The position numbers and the translations under genes are program-made. The notes beneath the pieces were generated by a model. That model made no database searches and had not been told where the DNA came from. It saw only the letters and a program-made list of their open reading frames with translations. A DNA stretch of 64,000 nt from Cyclobacteriaceae bacterium (GTDB lineage: Bacteria; Bacteroidota; Bacteroidia; Cytophagales; Cyclobacteriaceae). How positions within the stretch are numbered: position 1 is the stretch's first letter; each line of letters starts with the position of its first letter. Where the stretch lies: contig JAEUUG010000018.1 of the NCBI GenBank assembly GCA_016787565.1, forward strand, positions 1 to 64,000, written 5' to 3'. Shown in pieces: positions 18,593 to 26,866 of this stretch.

Positions 18593-18623
18593 CAAAAGTA
18601 CAAATTGTGTTGCATCAACCCAA
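18593..18623 (-). promoter_or_regulatory. Bacteroidota-type promoter for the small barrel gene
   Basis: On the minus strand TTG at 18623-18621 is followed after 20 bp by TACTTTTG at 18600-18593, matching TTG-N19-21-TAnnTTTG. It lies 20 bp upstream of the ATG, giving a short leader. Confidence 0.75.
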
Positions 18624-18683
18624 CAGTTATTTGTTGTGCGAAGACAAACGGACTTTTTTCTCCGGTAAACATCCGGAAAAAAT

Positions 18684-19232
18684 TTACTTTCTTTTTTTCT
18701 TCAATCGGGAAGGAAATTTTTTAAACGACTTATACACCACCGCTTGAATGGTGCGGATGGCGCTAGCCTCATTCAGTTCAACCTGGCTTTCAGTTGTCCA
18801 CAACTCTCGTTTTGATTGAATATCCTGGATGTCCATGATGATGAATCCCTGACGGGAACTCCGTGACCAGTTTCTGGATTGACCCATGTCAGCACCCGAA
18901 GTAGTAGGCGTGCCTCCCAACGGGCCAAAGTCCTCTGACTCAATTTTATTAAATGCTCCCGCTACATAACTCACTTTCATCTGGGCGGTAGAGTCATCAA
19001 CATATGTATAGCCTTTCGACTCCATTTCATGAACAACCACTTTCTTGATTTCCTGAAACAGGGTTTCTTCATTAATTATTCGTTCATCCTTTGGTGTTGT
19101 GAATTCCCCTTTCACAACCGTGAAACGCTCGTACGAAGTTAAATCAACTCCCGAAGCAATTTTAGTTTTTACGGTTTGTGCAGACAGGGTGACCGTAAAC
19201 AATACCATGACCAGTAGCATGAGCTTATTCAT
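18684..19232 (-). CDS. Secreted DUF4136-type protein
   Basis: The 182-residue product has a signal peptide (MNKLMLLVMVLFTVTLSAQ). The domain has the DUF4136 pattern: an SYERFTVVKGEF strand, an EIKKVVVHEMESKGY helix, then a core strand FIIMDIQDIQSKRELWTTE and a C-terminal AIRTIQAVVYKSFKKFP helix. DUF4136 proteins are envelope proteins of unknown role. The open frame begins at a TTG (19247); the ATG at 19232 starts the signal peptide and is used. It lies 20 bp after xerD in the same direction. A second DUF4136 gene lies on the other side of xerD. Confidence 0.8.
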   Translation of the reverse strand: MNKLMLLVMVLFTVTLSAQTVKTKIASGVDLTSYERFTVVKGEFTTPKDERIINEETLFQEIKKVVVHEMESKGYTYVDDSTAQMKVSYVAGAFNKIESEDFGPLGGTPTTSGADMGQSRNWSRSSRQGFIIMDIQDIQSKRELWTTESQVELNEASAIRTIQAVVYKSFKKFPSRLKKKRK

Positions 19233-19252
19233 ACTTCGAAAGTACAAAGAAT

Positions 19253-20167
19253 TTAGGATCGGGGATGAAACTCCTGAATAACTTGACGCAAATAATCGCG
19301 ATCAAGATGTGTATAAATTTCAGTGGTGGTGATGGATTCATGGCCCAACATCTCCTGTACCGCCCGTAAGTCTGCACCTCCTTCTATCAGGTGAGTGGCG
19401 AAGGAATGACGAAACGTATGAGGACTGATTGTTTTATTTAACCCGATGGATAAGGCCAGGTTCTTAATAATCGTAAAAATCATCACTCTCGTTAATTTCC
19501 GTCCGTTTCGATTTAGAAACGCATACGATTCAAATCCTTTCTGAACCGGTTTGTGTGGAGGTTTGGCGCGCAATTCGTTCAAATAAATTCTCAAATACTT
19601 CAAAGCATCGGTGCCGATAGGTACTAACCGCTCTTTATTACCCTTGCCAATCACCCGTAGAAATCCATCATCATAATAGATATGGTTGATTTTCAATTCC
19701 ACCAACTCCGAAACCCGGAGTCCGGAACTGTAAAGCACTTCCAGGATGGCGCGGTTTCGTCCACCTTCTGCTGATGAAAGATCAATGGCAGCCAACAATT
19801 TTTCAATCTCCGGATAGCTCAGCGTATCCGGAAGTTTTCGCCCAAGCTTAGGACCTTCAATCAGAACGGTCGGATCTTTCTCAATAAGATCTTCAAACAT
19901 CAGATACTTGTAAAACGCCTTAATGCCGGATAAGATGCGTGCCTGGCTATGGGCACTCATGCCCAACTCATTTATATACTGCAGGAAATTTTGTATGTGG
20001 GTGGCCGTAAGACTCAGTGGACTAACTTCAATTCTCCTGAGCGTCAGGAATTGTTGAAGCATATCAACATCATGCACATACGCATCAATGGAATTACCGG
20101 ATAGCGAACGCTCCAGCTTCAGGTAGTTTGCAAAATGTTTCGTATGAAGTATCCAGGATTTTTCCAA
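19253..20167 (-). CDS. xerD: Site-specific tyrosine recombinase XerD
   Basis: With XerC-type partners it resolves chromosome dimers at dif during division. The 304-residue protein has an N-terminal SAM-like core-binding domain (residues 5-90) and a catalytic domain containing all six active-site residues: Arg151 in SSGLRVSEL, Lys175 in GKGNKER, His250 and Arg253 in HTFRHSFATH, His276 in GHES, and nucleophile Tyr285 in EIYTHLD. The spacing equals that of E. coli XerD. There are no phage or integron signs around it, and it sits next to aroQ, a neighbourhood often seen in Bacteroidota, so it is the housekeeping enzyme. No dif site was recognised. Confidence 0.95.
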   Translation of the reverse strand: MEKSWILHTKHFANYLKLERSLSGNSIDAYVHDVDMLQQFLTLRRIEVSPLSLTATHIQNFLQYINELGMSAHSQARILSGIKAFYKYLMFEDLIEKDPTVLIEGPKLGRKLPDTLSYPEIEKLLAAIDLSSAEGGRNRAILEVLYSSGLRVSELVELKINHIYYDDGFLRVIGKGNKERLVPIGTDALKYLRIYLNELRAKPPHKPVQKGFESYAFLNRNGRKLTRVMIFTIIKNLALSIGLNKTISPHTFRHSFATHLIEGGADLRAVQEMLGHESITTTEIYTHLDRDYLRQVIQEFHPRS

Positions 20168-20225
20168 TGCCGTGTCCCGCTTGACGGACGAATTTACTTA
20201 CATTTACTCAAACATAACGATCCCT

Positions 20226-20822
20226 ATGAACCGCCTTAAAATCTTATTACCGTTTCTTTTTGCCACCAGTTGTATACTGCTCAATTCCTGTTCAAACGCA
20301 TTGAAGGTTTCATCCTTTCAGGCCACAGGTGCTATCCTTGAAAATTATAAAACATATGCCTGGATAGCACCCGGAGACACCGCGCTAAATCCGCGAAGAA
20401 AGGATAAAGTATACGCAGGATTTATTCAATCCTCAGCCGATACAGAACTGACAAAAAAAGGAATGAAAATGGATGCCCATAATCCAGATGCTGTCTTCTT
20501 ATTCGAAACCCGGATTGAAGAGAAAATTGTAGCGCACCATGCACCTGAAATGAATTCTTCGGTAGGGTATGGCGGATATGGTTTTGGTTATGTGGGTGCA
20601 GGCTACTACGTCGGTCCTTCGGTTCCCATCTATGGTGGTGAAATCAGTTCCATCCCTGTGGAGGAAGGAACGTTAACCTATTCCATGTTTGATCGCAAAA
20701 CCGGAAAGCTTTTATGGAAAGGTTCAGCCATTCAAAAACTGGATGCTAAGACTGATCCCGAACGTACAATTAAGAAGGCAACCAGCTTTATTTTTAACAA
20801 GCTGCACATCAAGTATAAATAA
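20226..20822 (+). CDS. DUF4136 lipoprotein
   Basis: The 198-residue product has a lipobox signal (CILLNSCSN). The DUF4136 domain is recognisable: an NYKTYAWIAPGD strand, the region DTELTKKGMKMDAHNPDAVFLFETRIEEK, a glycine/tyrosine-rich insertion near residues 110-135 (GYGGYGFGYVGAGYY), then LTYSMFDRKTGKLLWKGSAI and a terminal ERTIKKATSFIFNKL helix. The frame opens at 20172 in a non-signal sequence; ATG 20226 is right for the lipobox. It diverges from xerD and precedes aroQ by 37 bp. Function unknown. Confidence 0.85.
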   Translation: MNRLKILLPFLFATSCILLNSCSNALKVSSFQATGAILENYKTYAWIAPGDTALNPRRKDKVYAGFIQSSADTELTKKGMKMDAHNPDAVFLFETRIEEKIVAHHAPEMNSSVGYGGYGFGYVGAGYYVGPSVPIYGGEISSIPVEEGTLTYSMFDRKTGKLLWKGSAIQKLDAKTDPERTIKKATSFIFNKLHIKYK

Positions 20823-20859
20823 ATAACATCGTCTCAACTCAACCGTAAGCTCAAGCACG

Positions 20860-21297
20860 ATGAAAATACAAATCATTAACGGGCCCAACCTGAACTTACT
20901 CGGCAAGCGAGAAACGTCTGTTTACGGAAGTGAATCGTTCGAAACATTTTTAGAAACCTTGAAGAAAAGGTTCCCGGCTGTCGAACTGGAGTATTATCAG
21001 TCGAACGTAGAAGGCGAACTGGTTAATAAACTTCATGACGTTGGTTTTAGTTACGATGGTATCATCATCAACGCAGGTGCCTACACGCACACTTCGGTTG
21101 CCATTCATGATGCCATTGGCGGAATCAAAACGCCTGTTGTCGAGGTCCATATCTCAAATGTTTATGCCCGTGAGGAATTCAGACATAAAAGCTTGATTAC
21201 TTCAAAATGTGCCGGCATGCTCACCGGCTTTGGGTTGGAGGGATACGCCTTGGCCATGCACTATCTGATTCAAAAGTCAGAAGGGAAAAGTCAATAA
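20860..21297 (+). CDS. aroQ: 3-dehydroquinate dehydratase, type II
   Basis: It dehydrates 3-dehydroquinate in the shikimate pathway. The 145-residue length and the motifs NGPNLNLLGKRETSVYG (catalytic Arg and Tyr), INAGAYTHTSVA (catalytic Asn region), EVHISN (catalytic His) and FRHKSLI are diagnostic of the dodecameric type II enzyme. The loop usually written QSNHEGEL reads QSNVEGEL here; that His is not universally conserved. It probably shares a transcript with the DUF4136 gene upstream. Confidence 0.96.
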   Translation: MKIQIINGPNLNLLGKRETSVYGSESFETFLETLKKRFPAVELEYYQSNVEGELVNKLHDVGFSYDGIIINAGAYTHTSVAIHDAIGGIKTPVVEVHISNVYAREEFRHKSLITSKCAGMLTGFGLEGYALAMHYLIQKSEGKSQ

Positions 21298-21429
21298 TTC
21301 AGGGTGCGATAACATCACCATCGTTGATTACAACGTGTAGTCTTAATATATGTGTAAGAATTTCATTCAATCGAATGTGTTCAAAAAACTATTCACACAA
21401 ACAAGTGTAAATTTTGATAGCAAAAAACT

Positions 21430-22482
21430 ATGATCTCCTTCTACCCTGGCCCATCACGCGTTCACGATGAAATACCAACGTATGTAAAGGATGCCTTTAA
21501 GCTGGGGATAATGAGCATCAACCACCGGAGTGAAGTGTTTGTGGAGATGTCTGAAAAAACCGTACGGCTATTGAAAGCGAAACTTAACATTCCAAAGAAC
21601 TACACCATATTCTTTACAGGCTCGGCTACAGAATGTTGGGAAATTATAGCGCAATCGTTGATCACCACAAAAAGTTACCACCTCTATAACGGAGCCTTCG
21701 GAGAAAAATGGTTCGCGTACACACACCGTATACGGAAAGATGCCGAAGCACTTCCCTTCCATCGGGAAGAAAAGATCGATCCTGAAAAAGTTAAGTTTGC
21801 TGCGGGGGCTGTCATCTGCTTAACGCAAAACGAAACCTCTAACGGTACACAGGTCAGCAATGCCATCATCCGGAAAATAAAAAAGAACAACCCTGAAAGT
21901 CTTATCGCTGTCGATGCAACATCATCCATGGCGGGAATTGCCTTGGATTTTAAGTCTGCCGATGTATGGTTTGCCTCTGTGCAAAAATGTTTTGGACTTC
22001 CAGCTGGCTTGGCATTACTGATCTGTTCTCCACAAGCCATAGAACAAGTGAAGTCCATTAACGAAAAAAAACATTACAATAGTTTAGTCTTCATGCACGA
22101 CATGATGTTGAAATGGCAAACACCTTTTACGCCCAATGTGCTCAGCATTTATCTGCTCATGCGGGTAATGGAAAAAAGTCGACCGATCAATGTCGTACAT
22201 GCCGAACTGAAAAAGCGCGCTGGTGACTGGATTGCATTCCTGGAAAAGCGCAAAAGCTTTCACCACCTGATTACCAACAAAACAGTGCGATCGCTTACGG
22301 TCATACCGGCAACCGGAGATGCGGAAACACTTTACACCATCAAGAAGGCCGCCCGAAAGCACGGCATTTTGTTGGGAGAAGGATACGGAGAATTAAAAAC
22401 AACTACTTTCCGGATTGCCAATTTCCCGGCACTCAAACAAAGTGAAATCAATATTCTTAGAAAGGTATTAAGCAAATTTTAA
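21430..22482 (+). CDS. Class V aminotransferase, phosphoserine aminotransferase-like
   Basis: The 350-residue PLP enzyme starts with FYPGPSRV and ISINHRS-like words (SINHRSEVF) typical of the SerC/alanine-glyoxylate aminotransferase branch. The cofactor lysine is Lys186 in SVQKCFGLPAGLA, and the TGSATECWE and NETSNGTQ motifs bind PLP phosphate and substrate. Phosphoserine aminotransferase (serine synthesis) is the most likely activity, but the sequence alone does not exclude a related amino acid:glyoxylate enzyme, so no symbol is given. It is preceded by 132 bp without recognised features and followed by a short gap. Confidence 0.85.
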   Translation: MISFYPGPSRVHDEIPTYVKDAFKLGIMSINHRSEVFVEMSEKTVRLLKAKLNIPKNYTIFFTGSATECWEIIAQSLITTKSYHLYNGAFGEKWFAYTHRIRKDAEALPFHREEKIDPEKVKFAAGAVICLTQNETSNGTQVSNAIIRKIKKNNPESLIAVDATSSMAGIALDFKSADVWFASVQKCFGLPAGLALLICSPQAIEQVKSINEKKHYNSLVFMHDMMLKWQTPFTPNVLSIYLLMRVMEKSRPINVVHAELKKRAGDWIAFLEKRKSFHHLITNKTVRSLTVIPATGDAETLYTIKKAARKHGILLGEGYGELKTTTFRIANFPALKQSEINILRKVLSKF

Positions 22483-22638
22483 GGTGGAGCAAGAAGTAAT
22501 GTAGAAAACCAACATGCTGGCGCAATCGGTAGCAACCACATAAAATGGCCACCATTAACACCGTTGGTTAAAAATATATAACCGGCTTTTGCATTATTCG
22601 CGAAAAACTGTTGACCTTTGTATACCTTGAACGTTTCC

Positions 22639-22995
22639 ATGACAGAACCGATTAAACAAACCATGCGGATCATTTTGCTTCTGCTGCTGTTTCAGTTTGT
22701 TGCTCCTGTCTTTATCTCCGTAGTTACGTTAGGAGCAGACACCAATGAGGATTTTAAATGTGCTTATCATGAGCAACACAACTCCATTGTAATTCCTCAG
22801 CTTCTTAAGGAAACAGATGAGACTGATTCAAAAGAAGAATCGCTTGTTGTAAATCTTATCACACTTATCGATTTTACAGATCACGTTTCTGTTTTGACCG
22901 AATCACACGAAACAAAGATCACTCCAATAAATTTTCGAGATCAGTTCGATCTGCTTCCTCCCCTATTTACGCTTCATCGCGCCTTTCTTATTTGA
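22639..22995 (+). CDS. Small secreted or membrane-anchored protein of unknown function
   Basis: This possible 118-residue protein has an N-terminal hydrophobic segment (MRIILLLLLFQFVAPVFISVV, residues 10-30), then a polar, acidic region and a hydrophobic tail ending FTLHRAFLI. I recognise no family. The open frame starts at a TTG (22618); the ATG at 22639 is more credible. A TTTG-N21-GACCTTTG sequence just upstream resembles a promoter with one mismatch. It lies 244 bp upstream of the SulP start; in that gap I see no further gene. It may be a leader gene of the carbon-uptake operon or unrelated. Confidence 0.5.
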   Translation: MTEPIKQTMRIILLLLLFQFVAPVFISVVTLGADTNEDFKCAYHEQHNSIVIPQLLKETDETDSKEESLVVNLITLIDFTDHVSVLTESHETKITPINFRDQFDLLPPLFTLHRAFLI

Positions 22996-23239
22996 TTCTT
23001 TTTTTCTTTAAGGAGCATTCCACGCTCTTTACTCCGCATGCAGGCACACCAGCCTCAATGCAGAACTAATTCCATTGCCACAATTTTTTTCAGCAAGTTC
23101 ATGATTGATGAGCGAATAGGTATTAACCTGAGCATTCATGACATCTGATCGATTGGGCGGTAGAAAAAATGACATGAATAAAGTTCATAAGGCCAGCACA
23201 CACGTAAGGCCCATTAAAAGAATTCAAAAAAAAATTAAC

Positions 23240-25438
23240 ATGAAAAAAATTGAAGTACCTCTTGACGGACTAGAGGGTTTAAAGCAAAACTGGCGGACTG
23301 ATGCAATGTCTGGGTTTCTTGTCTTTTTATTGGCACTACCGCTTAGTCTTGGTATTGCGAAAGCCAGTGAGTTTCCCCCCGCAATGGGGGTACTCACCGC
23401 AATGATTGGCGGCTTATTTGTAAGTCTGTTTGCTGGATCTAAATTAACAATCAAGGGTCCGGCAGCAGGTCTGATTACAATATGTGCTGGAGCTGTAACG
23501 GAATTGGGTGGTGGCACAGAAGGATGGAAACTCGCCCTCGGTGTGATCATTGTTGCCTCGCTCATTCAAATGTTATTTGGCTTCTTAAAATTTGGTTCAT
23601 TAAGTGATTTCTTTCCTCCATCGGCCGTGCACGGAATGCTAGCGGCTATAGGTCTAATCATTTTTTCCAAACAAATTCATATTCTTCTTGGAATTGATCC
23701 GGCAACATTGAAAGGGTTGGAGCCACTGGAGTTGTACGAAAGAATTCCTGACTCTATTATCCATGAAGATCTGCGGGTAACACTTGTCGGGATCGTCAGT
23801 TTACTGATCATTTTTGGAATGCCGCTGCTGAAGGGAAAAGTATTTAAGAAAATCCCTGCGCCCATGGTTGTTCTATTGATCACTATTCCCATGGCGCTCA
23901 TCATGGATTTCAAACACACAGAGCCTGCATTCGACCTTGTAAGAATCGGAGACTTCTGGGGGACAGTGGGATTCAATGCCGACTTCTCTGCTATTGGCAC
24001 GTTTGTCTTTTGGAAATATGTTATCATGTTTTTGTTTGTGAACAGTCTCGAGTCATTGCTCACCGTAAAAGCTATTGATAGCCTGGATCCGTGGAAACGT
24101 ATTTCCAATCCCAACAAAGATCTTGTAGCCGTTGGTGCCGGCAATGCACTATCTGGCCTACTGGGTGGTTTGCCCATGATCTCTGAAGTGGCCCGTAGTT
24201 CGGCAAACATTACATTTGGCGGACGTACACGATGGGCGAATTTCTTTCACGGGTTTTTCCTGCTCGTGGCCATGCTGTTGTTCATCCCCGTCATTGAGAT
24301 GATTCCGAATACCGCCCTTGCAGCACTTCTTATTGCTGTTGGTTATCGACTTGCCTCACCGCATGAGTTTTTTAAAACGTATAAAATCGGATCTGATCAG
24401 CTTGCCGTATTTGTTACCACCATCATTGTTACCGTTTCAACAGATTTACTCATTGGTGTAGCAGCCGGTATTATAATGAAATTCCTATTTCATATTATTA
24501 ATGGTGCACCACTTCGCAGTTTATTCAAACCGAATTTTGAACTTATCCATGACAATGAGAACTATATAATCCGGGTAAAAGATGCGGCAATTTTTTCCAA
24601 CCTGATTGGATATAAGAAAATGATGCGCTCGCTTAAACCTGGCAAAAAAGTGACATTCAACTTTGCGGATGCTAAAATTGTTGATCATTCCTTTTTGGAA
24701 TCTCTTCATCACTTTGAGGAGGAATACAATCACACAGGAGGAGATGTGGCCGTGCAGGGGTTTGATAATTTCAAAGCCTCTTCAAACCATCCGCTGGCAA
24801 CCCGCAAATATGATCCTGGAAGCCAGACACGAATAGAAATTAAACTAAATGCCCGTCAGATTGAGTTACGTTCTTTTGCTGATAAGCATGAATTAAATTT
24901 CTATCCGCAAAAAGTCAGAAGCGCTATTAAGTATAAGGATTTTCCAATTCAGAGTGGTGCAAAAATACAGTATGAAGAAAACGTACTTTCAAAATATACG
25001 GAAGCAGGTAAAATTGAAATTTCAGATATCACCTTAACGGAAGGCGCCCTGCAGGCACAAACCAATACACAGATTACGGTAATCCGGATTTCGGAGACAG
25101 CCTTTACCATTCCTGATTTTGCGCTGGAGCCTGAAGGTCTCTGGTCAAAATTCTCAGAACTGGTTAATGGAAAAGATATTGATTTTGCCTCTTTCCCGGT
25201 GTTCTCACGCAAATATTACTTACGGGGCCACGATGAAACTGCTATTCGAAAATTCTTCAACGAATCGCTCATCGGCTTCCTGGAGAATCATGAGGAAATT
25301 CATATTGAATGCCATAGGAACAAACTGCTTTTGTATGTGAAGCGGGATGTCCTCAGTCCAGCCGAAATAGCTCAGGTGCTAAAGCTGGTGGAAGAATTAA
25401 CCGGTACCTTAACGGAAACAGAAGTTCAACAAGCATAA
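23240..25438 (+). CDS. SulP family anion transporter, probable bicarbonate transporter
   Basis: The 732-residue product has the SulP membrane domain (about residues 15-430): a DAMSGFLVFLLALPLSLGIA start, KGPAAGLITICAGAV, FFPPSAVHGMLAAIG, and GLLGGLPMISEVARSSAN in the last third. A STAS domain follows (VTFNFADAKIVDHSFLESLHHF, about 475-530), then an unusual ~200-residue C-terminal extension. SulP proteins move sulfate, bicarbonate or other anions. The downstream dabA-dabB genes make bicarbonate the likely substrate. The frame opens at ATG 23138, but family members start MKKIEVPLDGL, so ATG 23240 is preferred. It leads a four-gene run with gaps of 19, 44 and 7 bp. Confidence 0.88.
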   Translation: MKKIEVPLDGLEGLKQNWRTDAMSGFLVFLLALPLSLGIAKASEFPPAMGVLTAMIGGLFVSLFAGSKLTIKGPAAGLITICAGAVTELGGGTEGWKLALGVIIVASLIQMLFGFLKFGSLSDFFPPSAVHGMLAAIGLIIFSKQIHILLGIDPATLKGLEPLELYERIPDSIIHEDLRVTLVGIVSLLIIFGMPLLKGKVFKKIPAPMVVLLITIPMALIMDFKHTEPAFDLVRIGDFWGTVGFNADFSAIGTFVFWKYVIMFLFVNSLESLLTVKAIDSLDPWKRISNPNKDLVAVGAGNALSGLLGGLPMISEVARSSANITFGGRTRWANFFHGFFLLVAMLLFIPVIEMIPNTALAALLIAVGYRLASPHEFFKTYKIGSDQLAVFVTTIIVTVSTDLLIGVAAGIIMKFLFHIINGAPLRSLFKPNFELIHDNENYIIRVKDAAIFSNLIGYKKMMRSLKPGKKVTFNFADAKIVDHSFLESLHHFEEEYNHTGGDVAVQGFDNFKASSNHPLATRKYDPGSQTRIEIKLNARQIELRSFADKHELNFYPQKVRSAIKYKDFPIQSGAKIQYEENVLSKYTEAGKIEISDITLTEGALQAQTNTQITVIRISETAFTIPDFALEPEGLWSKFSELVNGKDIDFASFPVFSRKYYLRGHDETAIRKFFNESLIGFLENHEEIHIECHRNKLLLYVKRDVLSPAEIAQVLKLVEELTGTLTETEVQQA

Positions 25439-25457
25439 AAAGCAAGTCGATTGAATT

Positions 25458-26822
25458 ATGAGAAAAATAATTTTGTTAGCACTTTTTCCAATGGTGTTTG
25501 TGTGGTGTGTAAATGGTCAGGTGGCAACAACTCCCCCGGCTGCAAAAAATAATACTGTCGAAGAACTGAAATTAAAACTGAACGAAGATGGAAGCCACTA
25601 TTTAAAATGGACCTTTCTAAATCAGGTTTGGCTACGCTATAATGAAAGCAACCCCGGAACATTGGTGATGGCTGAACCAACATCACAAACGGTCGACATC
25701 GGTTTGCGCAGAACGCGTATCCAGTTTTTTGGACAGCTTTCCGATCATGTCTTTTTCTATACGCAATTCGGTCAGAATAACTTTAACTTCCTGTCGCAAA
25801 ATGCCGGGAACCGGAAGCTCCAGGCATTTTTTCATGATGCCTTGGGTGAGTACAACGTTTGGAAAAATAACAACAAATTAAAGCTGGGTGCTGGCTTAAC
25901 CATTGCAAATGGCTTGTCTCGATTTAGCCAGCCGAGCGTGGGCACGATAATGACTATGGATGTGCCTGTTTTTGCTCAGGCCACGGTCGATCAAACGGAT
26001 GAGTTCTCTCGCAAGCTTAGTGTTTATGCGCGTGGTCAGTTAGGGAAACTGGATTATCGAATTGTACTTAGTGATCCGTTTCCCATTACAACCAATGGCC
26101 AACCTGTACAGCCCATATCTTCCAACGCAACGTTTTCGCAAGTTGACCATCACAAACAATACCAGGGATTCTTTAGCTTTAATTTCTTCGATCAAGAACC
26201 TCATACCACACCGTATATGACGGGTACATATCTTGGAAAGAAAAAAATCTTAAATCTTGAAGCTGGATTCATCACACAACCGAAGGCAACATGGACAAGA
26301 GAAACCATTGCCTCCGACACCGTGTATCATGCCATGAAACTGTGGTCGATAGCCTTATTTTATGACGCACCACTCAATGCTGAAAAAGGAACCGCGCTTT
26401 CGGCTTATGCCGGATTCTTTGATTTTAATTTTGGTGAGGGCTATTTACGCTATAACGGCATTATGAACCCTGCCAATGGTCTTGCCAACGGCTATCCGTC
26501 CGGAAGCCAGGGTAATGCCTTCCCCATGTTTGGTACGGGAAAAGTGATCTATACCCAGGTTGGCTATTTGATGAAAAAAGATTTGCTGGGTGAAGGCTAT
26601 GGTACGCTTATGCCCTATGCATCGCTGATGAGCGCTGACTTTGACCGGTTGAAAGATCACATGAATGTGCTTGACATTGGCCTGAACTGGCTGATGAAAG
26701 GTCATGGCAGTAAACTAACACTCGACTTTCAGAACAGACCAGTGTTCGGAACACAAGGTAATGACCTGGTCAAAACCGGTACCTGCAGCCAAGTGGTGTT
26801 GCAATTTCAGATTTCAATCTGA
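25458..26822 (+). CDS. Outer-membrane porin-like protein in the carbon-uptake operon
   Basis: The 454-residue product has a signal peptide ending VNGQ and a long run of alternating aromatic strands (YLKWTFLNQVWLRY, IGLRRTRIQFFGQLSDHVFFYTQFG, LKLGAGLTI, SVYARGQLGKLDYRIVLSD, QGFFSFNFFD) ending QVVLQFQISI. It looks like a phosphate-selective porin (OprP/OprO)-type 16-stranded barrel. Its place between the SulP and dabA genes suggests it lets bicarbonate or carbonate across the outer membrane; that role is inference. The SulP stop is 19 bp upstream. Confidence 0.82.
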   Translation: MRKIILLALFPMVFVWCVNGQVATTPPAAKNNTVEELKLKLNEDGSHYLKWTFLNQVWLRYNESNPGTLVMAEPTSQTVDIGLRRTRIQFFGQLSDHVFFYTQFGQNNFNFLSQNAGNRKLQAFFHDALGEYNVWKNNNKLKLGAGLTIANGLSRFSQPSVGTIMTMDVPVFAQATVDQTDEFSRKLSVYARGQLGKLDYRIVLSDPFPITTNGQPVQPISSNATFSQVDHHKQYQGFFSFNFFDQEPHTTPYMTGTYLGKKKILNLEAGFITQPKATWTRETIASDTVYHAMKLWSIALFYDAPLNAEKGTALSAYAGFFDFNFGEGYLRYNGIMNPANGLANGYPSGSQGNAFPMFGTGKVIYTQVGYLMKKDLLGEGYGTLMPYASLMSADFDRLKDHMNVLDIGLNWLMKGHGSKLTLDFQNRPVFGTQGNDLVKTGTCSQVVLQFQISI

Positions 26823-26866
26823 TGAACAAAAATTGAAAGCTCTCACTATAGACGATCTGCGAACAA

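Noticed and set aside
19253..20167. Integrase of a mobile element
   Set aside because: Length, residue spacing and the aroQ neighbour fit housekeeping XerD; no attachment sites, phage or cargo genes are nearby.
22996..23239. Possible gene or RNA between the small protein and the SulP gene
   Set aside because: No open frame with a family match, no tRNA-like or clear structured element, and only 244 bp; the upstream SulP start at 23138 is also not supported.
23677..24210. 177-codon open frame on the minus strand inside the SulP gene
   Set aside because: Antisense to a clear transporter gene and of low-complexity composition.
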